Assembly (NCBI GenBank): GCA_039938515.1 | Contig: JBDUUL010000001.1 | Coordinates: 295,760-359,759 of the forward strand | Length of the DNA: 64,000 bases | Source of the DNA: Nitrososphaera sp. | Lineage (GTDB): Archaea; Thermoproteota; Nitrososphaeria; Nitrososphaerales; Nitrososphaeraceae | Direction of reading: 5' to 3' | Shown here: positions 57,534 to 64,000 of the stretch, piece by piece | How positions within the stretch are numbered: the first letter of the stretch is position 1 | Layout: every line of letters begins with the position of its first letter | Position numbers and translations under genes: made by a program | Notes under the pieces: model-generated | The model's database searches: none | What the model was told of the DNA's origin: nothing | Seen by the model: the letters and a program-made list of their open reading frames with translations, nothing else

Positions 57534-58967
57534 TCATCTAGTTTTCGCGCTGTATTGACGGTCCCAGGCTGCGATTTCCTCATCGCTCACCTTAATTCCC
57601 TTTGCTGAAAGGCTGATAACTGTAAGTACCTTCGCAAGCTGTCTCTCAATCATATCCTTGTCTTCCTCTAGTTTCTGTAAGCGGCTGCGCTCGTCGCTTG
57701 TGAGTTGTGCCTGCTGGACATATGCCTTGTAGCTCAGAACGTGGTTGCAGCCTTCGCAAAAAGGCGCGTCGGGCTTGTTTTCATATTTACAGTTCGGGCA
57801 GACTACCGGAGCTAGCCTATTGTCAGCCTCGCCGGGTTTTGGAATGAAGCCCCTGGCCTGCAATATCGCTCTGGAGCTCTCGCCGCCCAGGTCATGAGTG
57901 TAGATTTCCACCATCTGGCTAGTCTTGGTCCAGCCTGAATGCTGCCGCAACTCATGCTCGTTAAGCATGTGTGCGAGCTTTGTAATCGAAGTATGGCGGC
58001 GCGTGTAAGGATTCCATCGCCTCTTGAGCATGTCCTGAATAACTCGCTTGTCATCTGCGGGTACGTCTTGACGTTCAAGCAGCTGCGGGAAAATCTCGTT
58101 TCGAAGGTTACGGTAAATGGACCTCAGTGTGGGCGTTTTGATTGGCCTGTTCTGATACTTGCCCTTGAAGTCAAGAGTGCGGAAGACGAACGCCTTTTGA
58201 TTGCTTGGCTCTGGATGCTCTCTTAGCCATGCCTTGTAATATGGCAGAGAATCAATCAAGGGGACGGTCCTGCTCTTTGTCTTGCCTCCTCTGCCAATCT
58301 CCACTTCGGCGTAAACCTTGTTTCCGGTGTTCTTTATCTGCACGTCTTCGATTCGTATAGCCAGAATCTCGTGGGGCCTTCCGCTTGTCTCAATTGACAT
58401 GATATGGTAAAGCTGCATGCGTTTGTCCTGGCAATACTTGACAAAAACGGCGTCCTCTTCAGGTGTCCAGAGGTCTTTTGCCTTGACATGCGTTTTTTCC
58501 TTCCGCCTTAAAAGCGGCAAGTCACGCACAACGTCAGGCATTGGTCTTTCTCTTGATGCAAACTCCGGATAGTACAGCCACTTGAAGAATTTCTGATAGA
58601 TCACCACCCTGTTATTATGTGTGTTAATCCATTTTTGGTCCGGGTCTTCCGTGGAGCTCTTCCTTAACGTCTGCAGATAGGCCAGGATTTCCTCACGATT
58701 AACCTCTGACAAAAGCTTGTTGTTCAGGTGTCTGCAGAGATAGAGCAGGTTGTTTACATAGACAGTCTTTGTTCCTGGCTTGATGTTGTCATAGTCTTCA
58801 AAATGCAGGAGTGCATCGACAACAAGCGTTCGGTTTTCTGGGCTAAAACCCTCAGATAGCTGCCTCTGCTCGGCCATAGGCATCCCTCTCTTCGCCCTCT
58901 CAAGTCGAATGTCTGAAATCGGGCTGTTTGCTGCAATCTGCACGTCCTGCCTGCTCATAGGTTTCAT
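57534..58967 (-). CDS. Tyrosine recombinase (integrase) with C-terminal zinc ribbon
   Basis: 477 aa. N-terminal SAM-like core-binding domain (KTVYVNNLLYLCRHLNNKLL). Catalytic part: Arg in IETSGRPHEILAIRIEDVQ, the RRHTSITKLAHMLNEHE box, the ELRQHSGW element and Tyr in MVEIYTHDLGGES. A four-Cys ribbon VVCPNCKYENKPDAPFCEGC follows, then a coiled-coil tail. Start ATG 58967 and leftward. Typical thaumarchaeal element integrase, at the right end of the element. Confidence 0.9.
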   Translation of the reverse strand: MKPMSRQDVQIAANSPISDIRLERAKRGMPMAEQRQLSEGFSPENRTLVVDALLHFEDYDNIKPGTKTVYVNNLLYLCRHLNNKLLSEVNREEILAYLQTLRKSSTEDPDQKWINTHNNRVVIYQKFFKWLYYPEFASRERPMPDVVRDLPLLRRKEKTHVKAKDLWTPEEDAVFVKYCQDKRMQLYHIMSIETSGRPHEILAIRIEDVQIKNTGNKVYAEVEIGRGGKTKSRTVPLIDSLPYYKAWLREHPEPSNQKAFVFRTLDFKGKYQNRPIKTPTLRSIYRNLRNEIFPQLLERQDVPADDKRVIQDMLKRRWNPYTRRHTSITKLAHMLNEHELRQHSGWTKTSQMVEIYTHDLGGESSRAILQARGFIPKPGEADNRLAPVVCPNCKYENKPDAPFCEGCNHVLSYKAYVQQAQLTSDERSRLQKLEEDKDMIERQLAKVLTVISLSAKGIKVSDEEIAAWDRQYSAKTR

Positions 58968-59008
58968 AGGTCGTATGGAAGTTAATTAAGGGTAGCAGTT
59001 AAGCAGTA

Positions 59009-59021
59009 AAGTTCTTAATTT
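59009..59021. repeat. Right copy of 13-bp direct repeat (possible att)
   Basis: AAGTTCTTAATTT, identical to 44364-44376. It lies 42 bp from the integrase start and also includes the TATA-like ttaattta of the VOC gene. Confidence 0.35.
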
Positions 59022-59055
59022 AGGGAATCAGACTCATTTGTGGGGATTCAATACT

Positions 59056-59457
59056 GTGTCATTCAGCAAAGTCGGCGCCGTAATCCTGCTGGTTTCGGAC
59101 ATGGAGCGATCTGTCAAGTTTTATCGAGACACGCTCGGCCTTCCATTAAAGAACAAGTCGAAGGATTGGACAGAATTTTTCAAGAGCGATACCGTTCTGG
59201 CCCTTCACCCGGCAAAGAACAAAGGAAACATCAAAACAGGTTCAGCGATGCTGGTTGGATTTGAAGTCAGCGATCTTGATTCAACAGTGAAGACGCTTAA
59301 AGACAAGAAGGTAAAGTTCTTCAAAAAGCTTACAAATGAACCATTTGGCAAGCACGCAATCATCAAGGATCCGGACGGCCACCTGATTTCAATAGCAGAG
59401 ATTAAGGAAAAGACAGCCGAAGGCTTTGACCTCATAGGCTTCATCGGTGCCGAGTAG
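59056..59457 (+). CDS. VOC-family (glyoxalase/dioxygenase-type) protein
   Basis: The vicinal-oxygen-chelate fold: KVGAVILLVSDMERSVKFYR at the start, FKSDTVLALHPAKN, VGFEVSDLDSTVKTLKDK and AIIKDPDGHLISIAE at the C-terminus. The metal residues Val/His/Glu positions fit, although the substrate is unknown. GTG 59056 is preferred to TTG 59038, because the TATA-like ttaattta at 59014 puts transcription start near 59043. Confidence 0.85.
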   Translation: MSFSKVGAVILLVSDMERSVKFYRDTLGLPLKNKSKDWTEFFKSDTVLALHPAKNKGNIKTGSAMLVGFEVSDLDSTVKTLKDKKVKFFKKLTNEPFGKHAIIKDPDGHLISIAEIKEKTAEGFDLIGFIGAE

Positions 59458-59475
59458 GAAAGATGCGCCGGCTCG

Positions 59476-60621
59476 CTATTTGCGGGCTGTAATAAGGTAC
59501 AGCCTTCCTCCGAGATTTGTCAATCTGATACTTCCAAAGGCTGCCCGACTTAATAGGCCGGAAATTTCGTCGGTCCGAAGAAAGCGGGCGCCCTGAAGCG
59601 CAAAGTCTAATTGCATCCCAAAGATCAAAAGGTCTTCCGGCCCTGCAGGATTCCTCGGCCTGGCTGGAATCAGCCCTTCAACAATCACGATGCTCCCGCC
59701 GGGCGAAAGGGCCTCACGACACCTCGACAAGAACTTGTCCTTTTCACTGACAGAGTAAAGCACCTCGCCGCAGTATATCAAATCAAACTCCTCGGAAAAG
59801 GCCATGTCACAACCAGAAAGAGGGTAGAGAGAAGCCGTGCCACCCAAGCGCTTCCGGGCTAATTCAATGGCTTTCTCTGAAGGGTCGATTCCGGTGAATT
59901 GTGTCTTTGGATACATTCTAACGAGCTTTTGAAGGAGACCGCCGGAGCCGCAGCCCACATCAAGGAACTTGCAGCCCCTTTCAAGCAACGTGCCTATCTG
60001 TCTGTTCCTTTTGATTAGTCGCAGGAAAGCTTCGTGGTCCCACTCGGTAGCCGCATCGATTGCCTCAAAGGATCCGGTGGCAGATGAAGCTTTCCCTGTG
60101 TGAAAGAGTTCGTCCATCTTGCCGTACTCTAGGCTTCTTAGTGTCAGATAGGAAAACTGACCACCTAGGAATTCATGACTGCTCTTGTCGAGTAGAACTT
60201 CTCCCAACTTGCTTCTTAACAAAAAGTTGTCGCCACTTCTCTTCAGGTATCCAAACGCCACTGCAGCAGATAACCAGCTATTCACGGAAGGTTGGTCGAG
60301 CCGCAGTCTGTCGCCAAGTTCGACGGCCGAGCAAGGATGCCGCCTCAACTCTTCAAAAATCCCGAATCGAAGGCCGATATGAGCTAGCCAGACCCCATAA
60401 AAGCCAACAGAGAATTTCCAAAGCCGCTTGAATTCAGGAGATCTTTTGATCCAGGCCGTCAAACGTGAATAGGGCGGACGGACAGGTTTTAACCATTGCG
60501 ACGAGCGATGAGGCAACTTGTCAAAGGGGCTTTTGATGAGGGTCGGATGAGCTACCCTTAAGGAGGCTGGTACCGCCGCGCAGGGATTAATTCCGGATAT
60601 TCCTTTCCTAAGAGTAAGCAA
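59476..60621 (-). CDS. SAM-dependent methyltransferase with winged-helix N-domain
   Basis: The C-terminal class I fold has FLDVGCGSGGLLQKLVRMYP (SAM-binding loop), TGIDPSEKAI and FDLIYCGEVLYSVSE. The N-terminal part reads as the winged-helix dimerisation domain of small-molecule O- or N-methyltransferases (FEELRRHPCSAVELGDRLRL). 381 aa includes about 40 uncertain residues before the fold. Substrate not known. Confidence 0.82.
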   Translation of the reverse strand: MLTLRKGISGINPCAAVPASLRVAHPTLIKSPFDKLPHRSSQWLKPVRPPYSRLTAWIKRSPEFKRLWKFSVGFYGVWLAHIGLRFGIFEELRRHPCSAVELGDRLRLDQPSVNSWLSAAVAFGYLKRSGDNFLLRSKLGEVLLDKSSHEFLGGQFSYLTLRSLEYGKMDELFHTGKASSATGSFEAIDAATEWDHEAFLRLIKRNRQIGTLLERGCKFLDVGCGSGGLLQKLVRMYPKTQFTGIDPSEKAIELARKRLGGTASLYPLSGCDMAFSEEFDLIYCGEVLYSVSEKDKFLSRCREALSPGGSIVIVEGLIPARPRNPAGPEDLLIFGMQLDFALQGARFLRTDEISGLLSRAAFGSIRLTNLGGRLYLITARK

Positions 60622-60656
60622 TTATTATATTATAGTAGCTTCAAAGGTAGCAGAGT

Positions 60657-60896
60657 ATGGCTCAGACGGATGTACAGAACTGCCCTGTTTGCTCGGGTAA
60701 GGGCTCTATTGAGATTACCGATTCAGGATGTCCTTTCTGCAACGGCACTGGCGAGTTTACGCGCGCCGCAGAAAGCTACATGAAATCGCACATTTGCCAG
60801 TGTGTATTCTTGGACAGGAAAAATTGTCCGTTGTGCGGCAAGAAATGCCATCACAATACGCCGAATCGGCCAAAAATACTAGTCGCTCCGATGTAA
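60657..60896 (+). CDS. DnaJ-type CxxCxGxG zinc protein, 79 aa
   Basis: NCPVCSGKGSIEITDSGCPF continues to CNGTGEFTR: two CxxCxGxG repeats as in the DnaJ cysteine-rich domain but with no J domain. A third site, HICQCVFLDRKNCPLCGKKC, follows. Start ATG 60657; the divergent promoter shares 35 bp with the methyltransferase gene (attattatattatag). Confidence 0.75.
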   Translation: MAQTDVQNCPVCSGKGSIEITDSGCPFCNGTGEFTRAAESYMKSHICQCVFLDRKNCPLCGKKCHHNTPNRPKILVAPM

Positions 60897-60946
60897 GTAA
60901 GGGAGCATAGTTTAAGAACTGGCATCTCGGAATTGATTGCAGTACA

Positions 60947-61093
60947 TTGAAGTCTGACGTTGATAATTCTGCTTCATGTGCATTCTGCGGGGCTTCCATC
61001 ACGTACGGTCAAAGTGTTTGCTCGAAGTGCAGAGTGAAATATGGAATCCATGCAGGCGATCAGTCAAACGACGGCTGCGGTTGCGATCCCTAG
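60947..61093 (+). CDS. Very small zinc-ribbon protein, 48 aa
   Basis: TTG 60947 starts MKSDVDNSASCAFCGASITY, followed by VCSKCRVKYG and an end CGCDP. A TATA-like gtttaagaa at about 60910 gives a leaderless start. Two CxxC pairs about 18 residues apart. Not likely to be found by standard gene length cut-offs. Confidence 0.5.
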   Translation: MKSDVDNSASCAFCGASITYGQSVCSKCRVKYGIHAGDQSNDGCGCDP

Positions 61094-61121
61094 TCCAATA
61101 AAATTACTTTTATGAATCTAT

Positions 61122-61184
61122 GGGGTCAGAAATTGGTATGATCATCAGATCGGATATCAGACAGCCACCACTTCATCATTCCCC
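61122..61184 (-). ncRNA. C/D box sRNA (2'-O-methylation guide)
   Basis: On the minus strand from 61184: GGGGA, box C ATGATGA, guide AGTGGTGGCTGT, box D' CTGA, 9-nt spacer, box C' TGATGA, guide TCATACCAATTT, box D CTGA, CCCC. The GGGG and CCCC ends pair. Two 12-nt guides, each directly before its D box, fit archaeal C/D RNAs. A TATA-like tttat (about 61207) lies 20-25 nt upstream of the 5' end. By the N+5 rule the predicted methylated bases are the C in ACAGCCACCACT and the U in AAATTGGTATGA of the targets. Confidence 0.88.
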
Positions 61185-61253
61185 ATTGACTGCATTTCAG
61201 CCCGATAAATATTGATTCTCTCCCTGAAGTTACGACGAAAGCGCGGCAGCGGT

Positions 61254-61520
61254 CTAGACAGGTCTGTCCGGTTTTGAGAATAGATGTCTCCCAAACACTT
61301 TCACGTAAAGAAGAATCGTGGCCATGGAGGGCGGTATCAGACCAGCCATGAACAGGTCAGGCCCGTAGTCAGGCGAGACGCCTTCCTTGTAAATGAGGTA
61401 TATGATTACAAAGAACGAGACGAGTAAAGTCACTACGAAAAATAGCATCGCCATAACCAGAAATACTAGAACTTTGGCATCCTCCCTGCTCGATAACACT
61501 TCTTCAGAAATGCCTCCCAA
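61254..61520 (-). CDS. Two-helix membrane protein, 88 aa
   Basis: Transmembrane segments around residues 17-43 (VLVFLVMAMLFFVVTLLVSF) and 54-74 (FMAGLIPPSMATILLYVKVF), with a basic C-terminal tail. Start ATG 61520. No family. The C/D box RNA lies about 70 bp downstream of its stop in the same direction. Confidence 0.6.
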   Translation of the reverse strand: MGGISEEVLSSREDAKVLVFLVMAMLFFVVTLLVSFFVIIYLIYKEGVSPDYGPDLFMAGLIPPSMATILLYVKVFGRHLFSKPDRPV

Positions 61521-61571
61521 GTTTGTCTGGCTGCGTGGTCACACATAAATCCGTCGGACTAGACAGCGCTA

Positions 61572-62078
61572 TCACTTGTTCTCGTGTATTACCCTGTCCA
61601 TGAGCAGCGCAGCCCGGCGTTTGTTTTCTTCAGACAGTTTTACAGCAACGAGTCCCTCATGAGGTTGCCCGTATAGGACGACAAACCCTTCAGGTGCCAA
61701 CGCGCAGACTGCAAGCGCGAGCAGGTCCTCCTCGCCCCGAACAACAATCCGTGCAGGAAGCGATTCGAGCGACTCGTTGATTGTTTTGATCGCCTCATCA
61801 GTTATCGTACCGGCAGGATTCGAGCAGTTAAACAATGCAACCTTACCGGTTAGCTGGGGGATTGCCCTGGAGAAACGCCTTTCTTTACCGTCAACTATGC
61901 TCAAATCCGCGAACAAACCAAACTCGTTCATGCGGTCTAGCGTTGCATCGCCCACCGTAATGCTGCCACTGCTGCCGTCAAGCTCCTCTAGCAGGCGCTC
62001 TTTTGTAACCTCAGTGTCAAGAATTAGTTTGCCAAATGGCTTTTTTAGTTCCAGTAAAAGGTCATTTGATATCGGCAT
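61572..62078 (-). CDS. GTP-dependent dephospho-CoA kinase (DUF359)
   Basis: Last step of archaeal CoA synthesis. The 168-aa protein has ITVGDATLDRMNEFGLFADL and SIVDGKERRFSRAI, matching the conserved motifs of the archaeal DPCK (DUF359), and LPARIVVRGEEDLLALAVCA with Asp/Glu residues. Start ATG 62078. It is in the same direction as the mrp-like gene with a 17-bp gap, so the two are likely cotranscribed. Confidence 0.85.
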   Translation of the reverse strand: MPISNDLLLELKKPFGKLILDTEVTKERLLEELDGSSGSITVGDATLDRMNEFGLFADLSIVDGKERRFSRAIPQLTGKVALFNCSNPAGTITDEAIKTINESLESLPARIVVRGEEDLLALAVCALAPEGFVVLYGQPHEGLVAVKLSEENKRRAALLMDRVIHENK

Positions 62079-62095
62079 GGCGTCTGCTTTTAGGC

Positions 62096-63196
62096 CTAAG
62101 TGTTGCCCACCGCTGGCGCAGCGGGGGCCGCGGCACCCTCGCTTTCTGAACTCATTTCCGAGGCTATGACGCTTATCCTTCCGGCAATAGCTTTTGCGGC
62201 CTTGCTGAAGGCCTGGGCCTGCGTTGATTCGGGTTCAGAAAGAACTGCGGGTTTGCCGGTGTCGCTTCCAAGGCTTATTTGGGGATGAAGCGGAATTTCG
62301 CCGATAAACGGGACATTGAATTCTTCGCTGATACGTCTGCCGCCTCCCTTTCCAAACAGGTATATCTGTTCGTCACAGTTCGGGCATTTCAGGTAGCTCA
62401 TGTTTTCAACTACCCCGATTATAGGGACGTTTAACTTGTTGAACATTCCAATCGCCTTGACGGCCACATTCATTGCGACGTCTTGAGGGGTAGTTACGAT
62501 TAGAATGCCTGTGATAGGAATCGTCTGGGCAATAGTCAACGGCGCGTCCCCGGTCCCGGGGGGCAAATCAATTATCAGGTAATCCAGCTCTCCCCAGTTC
62601 ACATCTGTCAAGAATTGCTTGACTATGCCGGAGACTATTGGCCCCCGGTAAATGCCGGCCTGCTGAGACTTCTCGTAAAAAAAGCCCATAGAGATGACCT
62701 TCACTCCATCAGCCACCGGAGGCTGGATTTTGTTTTCGTGGACCTCAGGCGATGCGGTGAGGCCAAGCATGAGAGGAACGCTTGGTCCATAGATGTCGGC
62801 ATCAAGGAGCCCGACCTTCGCACCAGACTTGCCCAGCGAAAGCGCAAGATTCACGGCCACGGTGGTCTTGCCGACGCCACCTTTACCGCTTGCAACAGCT
62901 ATGATGTTCTTTACTGAAGGCAGCAGCTCATCCATACTTACAGCGCGTCCTTCCATTACCCGCGCAGTCACTTTCATGTCAAGATCGTTTATTCCCAGGC
63001 TCGAGATAGCATTTCGAGCGTCGCGTTCAATGTCACTATTGAAGGGGCATGCGGGCGTGGTCAGTTCAAGAGTGAATGCGACCTTTTCACCGTCTATCTT
63101 TAGGTCCTTTATCATGTTCATAGAAACAATGTCCTTGTGAAGCTCGGGATCCACAACTTTTCTAAGCGACCCCAATACTTGGTCGACAGTTACCAT
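62096..63196 (-). CDS. Mrp/ApbC-type Fe-S cluster carrier ATPase
   Basis: Carries and transfers [4Fe-4S] clusters. N-terminal DUF59/MIP18 domain (VDQVLGSLRKVVDPELHKDI) with a Pro-Ala-Cys-Pro motif near residue 50, then the deviant P-loop VASGKGGVGKTTVAVNLALS, the DLPPGTGDAPLTIAQ switch element and a CPNCD motif that supplies the cluster Cys pair. 366 aa. Start ATG 63196. Typical Mrp/NBP35 in archaea. Confidence 0.93.
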   Translation of the reverse strand: MVTVDQVLGSLRKVVDPELHKDIVSMNMIKDLKIDGEKVAFTLELTTPACPFNSDIERDARNAISSLGINDLDMKVTARVMEGRAVSMDELLPSVKNIIAVASGKGGVGKTTVAVNLALSLGKSGAKVGLLDADIYGPSVPLMLGLTASPEVHENKIQPPVADGVKVISMGFFYEKSQQAGIYRGPIVSGIVKQFLTDVNWGELDYLIIDLPPGTGDAPLTIAQTIPITGILIVTTPQDVAMNVAVKAIGMFNKLNVPIIGVVENMSYLKCPNCDEQIYLFGKGGGRRISEEFNVPFIGEIPLHPQISLGSDTGKPAVLSEPESTQAQAFSKAAKAIAGRISVIASEMSSESEGAAAPAAPAVGNT

Positions 63197-63319
63197 GATT
63201 GAAAACGCGCCGCCTCGGTATTTAAACCCTCAGCCGCTTCAAAATAGGTTTCAATGCAGAAAGGGGGAAGAATTCCATAGCGACTCTGCTCGCATGGAAA
63301 CAGCCGGTTCTGAAGGTGG

Positions 63320-64000
63320 CTATGGAAACTCGGTAGGAAAGACCCGCCTCACGTCTTGGAACCGCTTCCGCAGCGTGACGATGCTGATGTCACCTGCAAC
63401 AGCAATCTGAGCTTGGCTAACGCTTTCTCCTTCTCTCATACACGCCGCATACAGCACGGCAACTGCAAGAGCGTTTGGATCTTTGCCGTGCGAAACCGGG
63501 TTGTTTTTCATAACGGAGAGCATTTCAAGTGCCCTCCTGTATGTGCGCTCGCCTATCTTGGCCTTGTTTGCAATTCTGGCAAGGTACTTGTTTGAATCAA
63601 TTACAGGAAGCTGGAGCTCCAGATTCTGCACTAGCAACCTGTAGCATTTGCCCGCAAATATCGGGTCTGTGTTGGCAGCGGTCGCGATTTCTTCTAGTGT
63701 TCTTGGCACCGCGAGGTCACGACAGGAGGCATACACCGATGCCACGATGAGTGCCCTAATTGACCTGCCCTTGATGATGTGCTTGTCGAGTGCCTTTCTG
63801 TAGTTGTAGGCAGCTTTTTCTATCAAAATTTCATTCAGCGATAACTTGTCCTTAACCGTGGAGAGTATTGCAAACGCGTTTTTCAGGTTCCTGTGGTAGC
63901 TGCGGTTGTTGCTCGAAATTTTGTTCCAGCGACGCATTCGCTGAACCTTGCTTCGCTGCTCCGCGCTGATTGCAACTCCGTTTGCGTCCACGTTTGAGTA
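63320..64000 (-). CDS. tfb: Transcription initiation factor TFB, N-terminus outside window
   Basis: TFB recruits RNA polymerase to TATA/BRE promoters. The visible 227 codons include the end of the B-linker (SKVQRMRRWNKISSNNRSYH), and two cyclin repeats (AAYNYRKALDKHIIKGRSIR and ALEMLSVMKNNPVSHGKDPN), the second with an HTH near the C-terminus (SQAQIAVAGDISIVTLRKRF). The frame is open through the window edge, so the zinc ribbon and B-finger are beyond. It is one of probably several TFBs. Confidence 0.92.
   Translation of the reverse strand, partial: YSNVDANGVAISAEQRSKVQRMRRWNKISSNNRSYHRNLKNAFAILSTVKDKLSLNEILIEKAAYNYRKALDKHIIKGRSIRALIVASVYASCRDLAVPRTLEEIATAANTDPIFAGKCYRLLVQNLELQLPVIDSNKYLARIANKAKIGERTYRRALEMLSVMKNNPVSHGKDPNALAVAVLYAACMREGESVSQAQIAVAGDISIVTLRKRFQDVRRVFPTEFP

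Larger units (their letters stand above)
44364..59021. mobile_element. Integrated virus-derived element (boundaries tentative)
   Basis: The region contains a tyrosine integrase at its right end (57534-58967), terminase large and small subunits, an AAA+ replication ATPase, several ribbon-helix-helix regulators and many tightly packed, mainly leftward small genes, unlike its neighbours. Genes inside the operons often have strong Shine-Dalgarno sites (aggtgat before 48577). The only direct repeat noticed at both ends is AAGTTCTTAATTT (44364-44376, 59009-59021). The stretch 44.4-47.2 kb may be part of it or a separate island. Portal and capsid genes were not recognised. Confidence 0.6.

Noticed and set aside
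1-64000. CRISPR arrays or complete insertion sequences
   Set aside because: No regularly spaced direct repeats and no transposase with terminal inverted repeats were seen.

Overview
The window looks like chromosome of an ammonia-oxidising archaeon of the Nitrososphaera type (Thaumarchaeota/Nitrososphaerota). Evidence: an ESCRT-III/CdvB-type division protein, TFB, KEOPS Pcc1, archaeal RNase P proteins, Nop10, a tRNA-splicing endonuclease, ribosomal proteins S3Ae and S15, a GTP-dependent dephospho-CoA kinase, a bacterial-type MetK, full biotin and partial cobalamin pathways, many tiny zinc-finger proteins, and leaderless genes preceded by archaeal TATA boxes. The genus is inference; no rRNA or amo gene is present.

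Layout. 1-7 kb: biotin synthesis (bioD<-, ->bioA, ->bioB-bioF), interrupted by a serine recombinase and followed by a small unknown gene. The same 32-bp palindrome precedes bioB and that small gene, so a local biotin regulator is suggested. 6.5-16.7 kb: CdvB paralog, threonine synthase, anthranilate synthase I, dihydroxy-acid dehydratase, HIT protein, tRNA-splicing endonuclease, a PhoU-like protein and a radical SAM enzyme. 16.9-23.3 kb: RNA and translation genes (Pop5, Rpp30, a COG1325-like RNA-binding protein, S3Ae, SerRS, Pcc1, RecJ-like DHH nuclease, S15). 23.4-30.8 kb: membrane proteins, two glycosyltransferases, AMMECR1, a PrpB-like lyase, a thioesterase, a geranylgeranyl-reductase-like flavoprotein and Nop10. 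30.9-36.8 kb: cobalamin genes cobO, cbiA, cbiC, cbiX, cbiG and cbiD. 36.9-44.4 kb: MetK, an Lsm protein, a RadB-like ATPase, a GT2-GtrA protein, dimeric dUTPase, an MtrA-like protein and small zinc fingers.

About 44.4-59.0 kb is accessory DNA that I read as an integrated virus-derived element. It carries a tyrosine integrase with a C-terminal zinc ribbon, a small-terminase-like HTH protein, a large terminase split by a frameshift, an AAA+/MCM-like replication ATPase, ribbon-helix-helix regulators, two tandem beta-rich structural-type paralogs, a COG-less set of tightly packed small genes, a DUF2080-type protein, an HExxH peptidase and repeat-rich non-coding DNA that could be an origin. No portal or major capsid protein was recognised. 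A tRNA-Phe gene with a 33-nt intron in its anticodon stem sits inside the accessory region. A 13-bp direct repeat at 44364 and 59009 is the best, though weak, candidate for the element ends.

59.0-64.0 kb is host again: a VOC protein, a methyltransferase, small zinc proteins, a C/D box sRNA, dephospho-CoA kinase, an Mrp-type Fe-S carrier and the start-truncated TFB.

Two host genes (rnp3, and the flavoprotein at 29534-30565) appear to start with ATA, and trpE has no canonical start upstream of its conserved N-terminus. No CRISPR array, rRNA or complete insertion sequence was seen.
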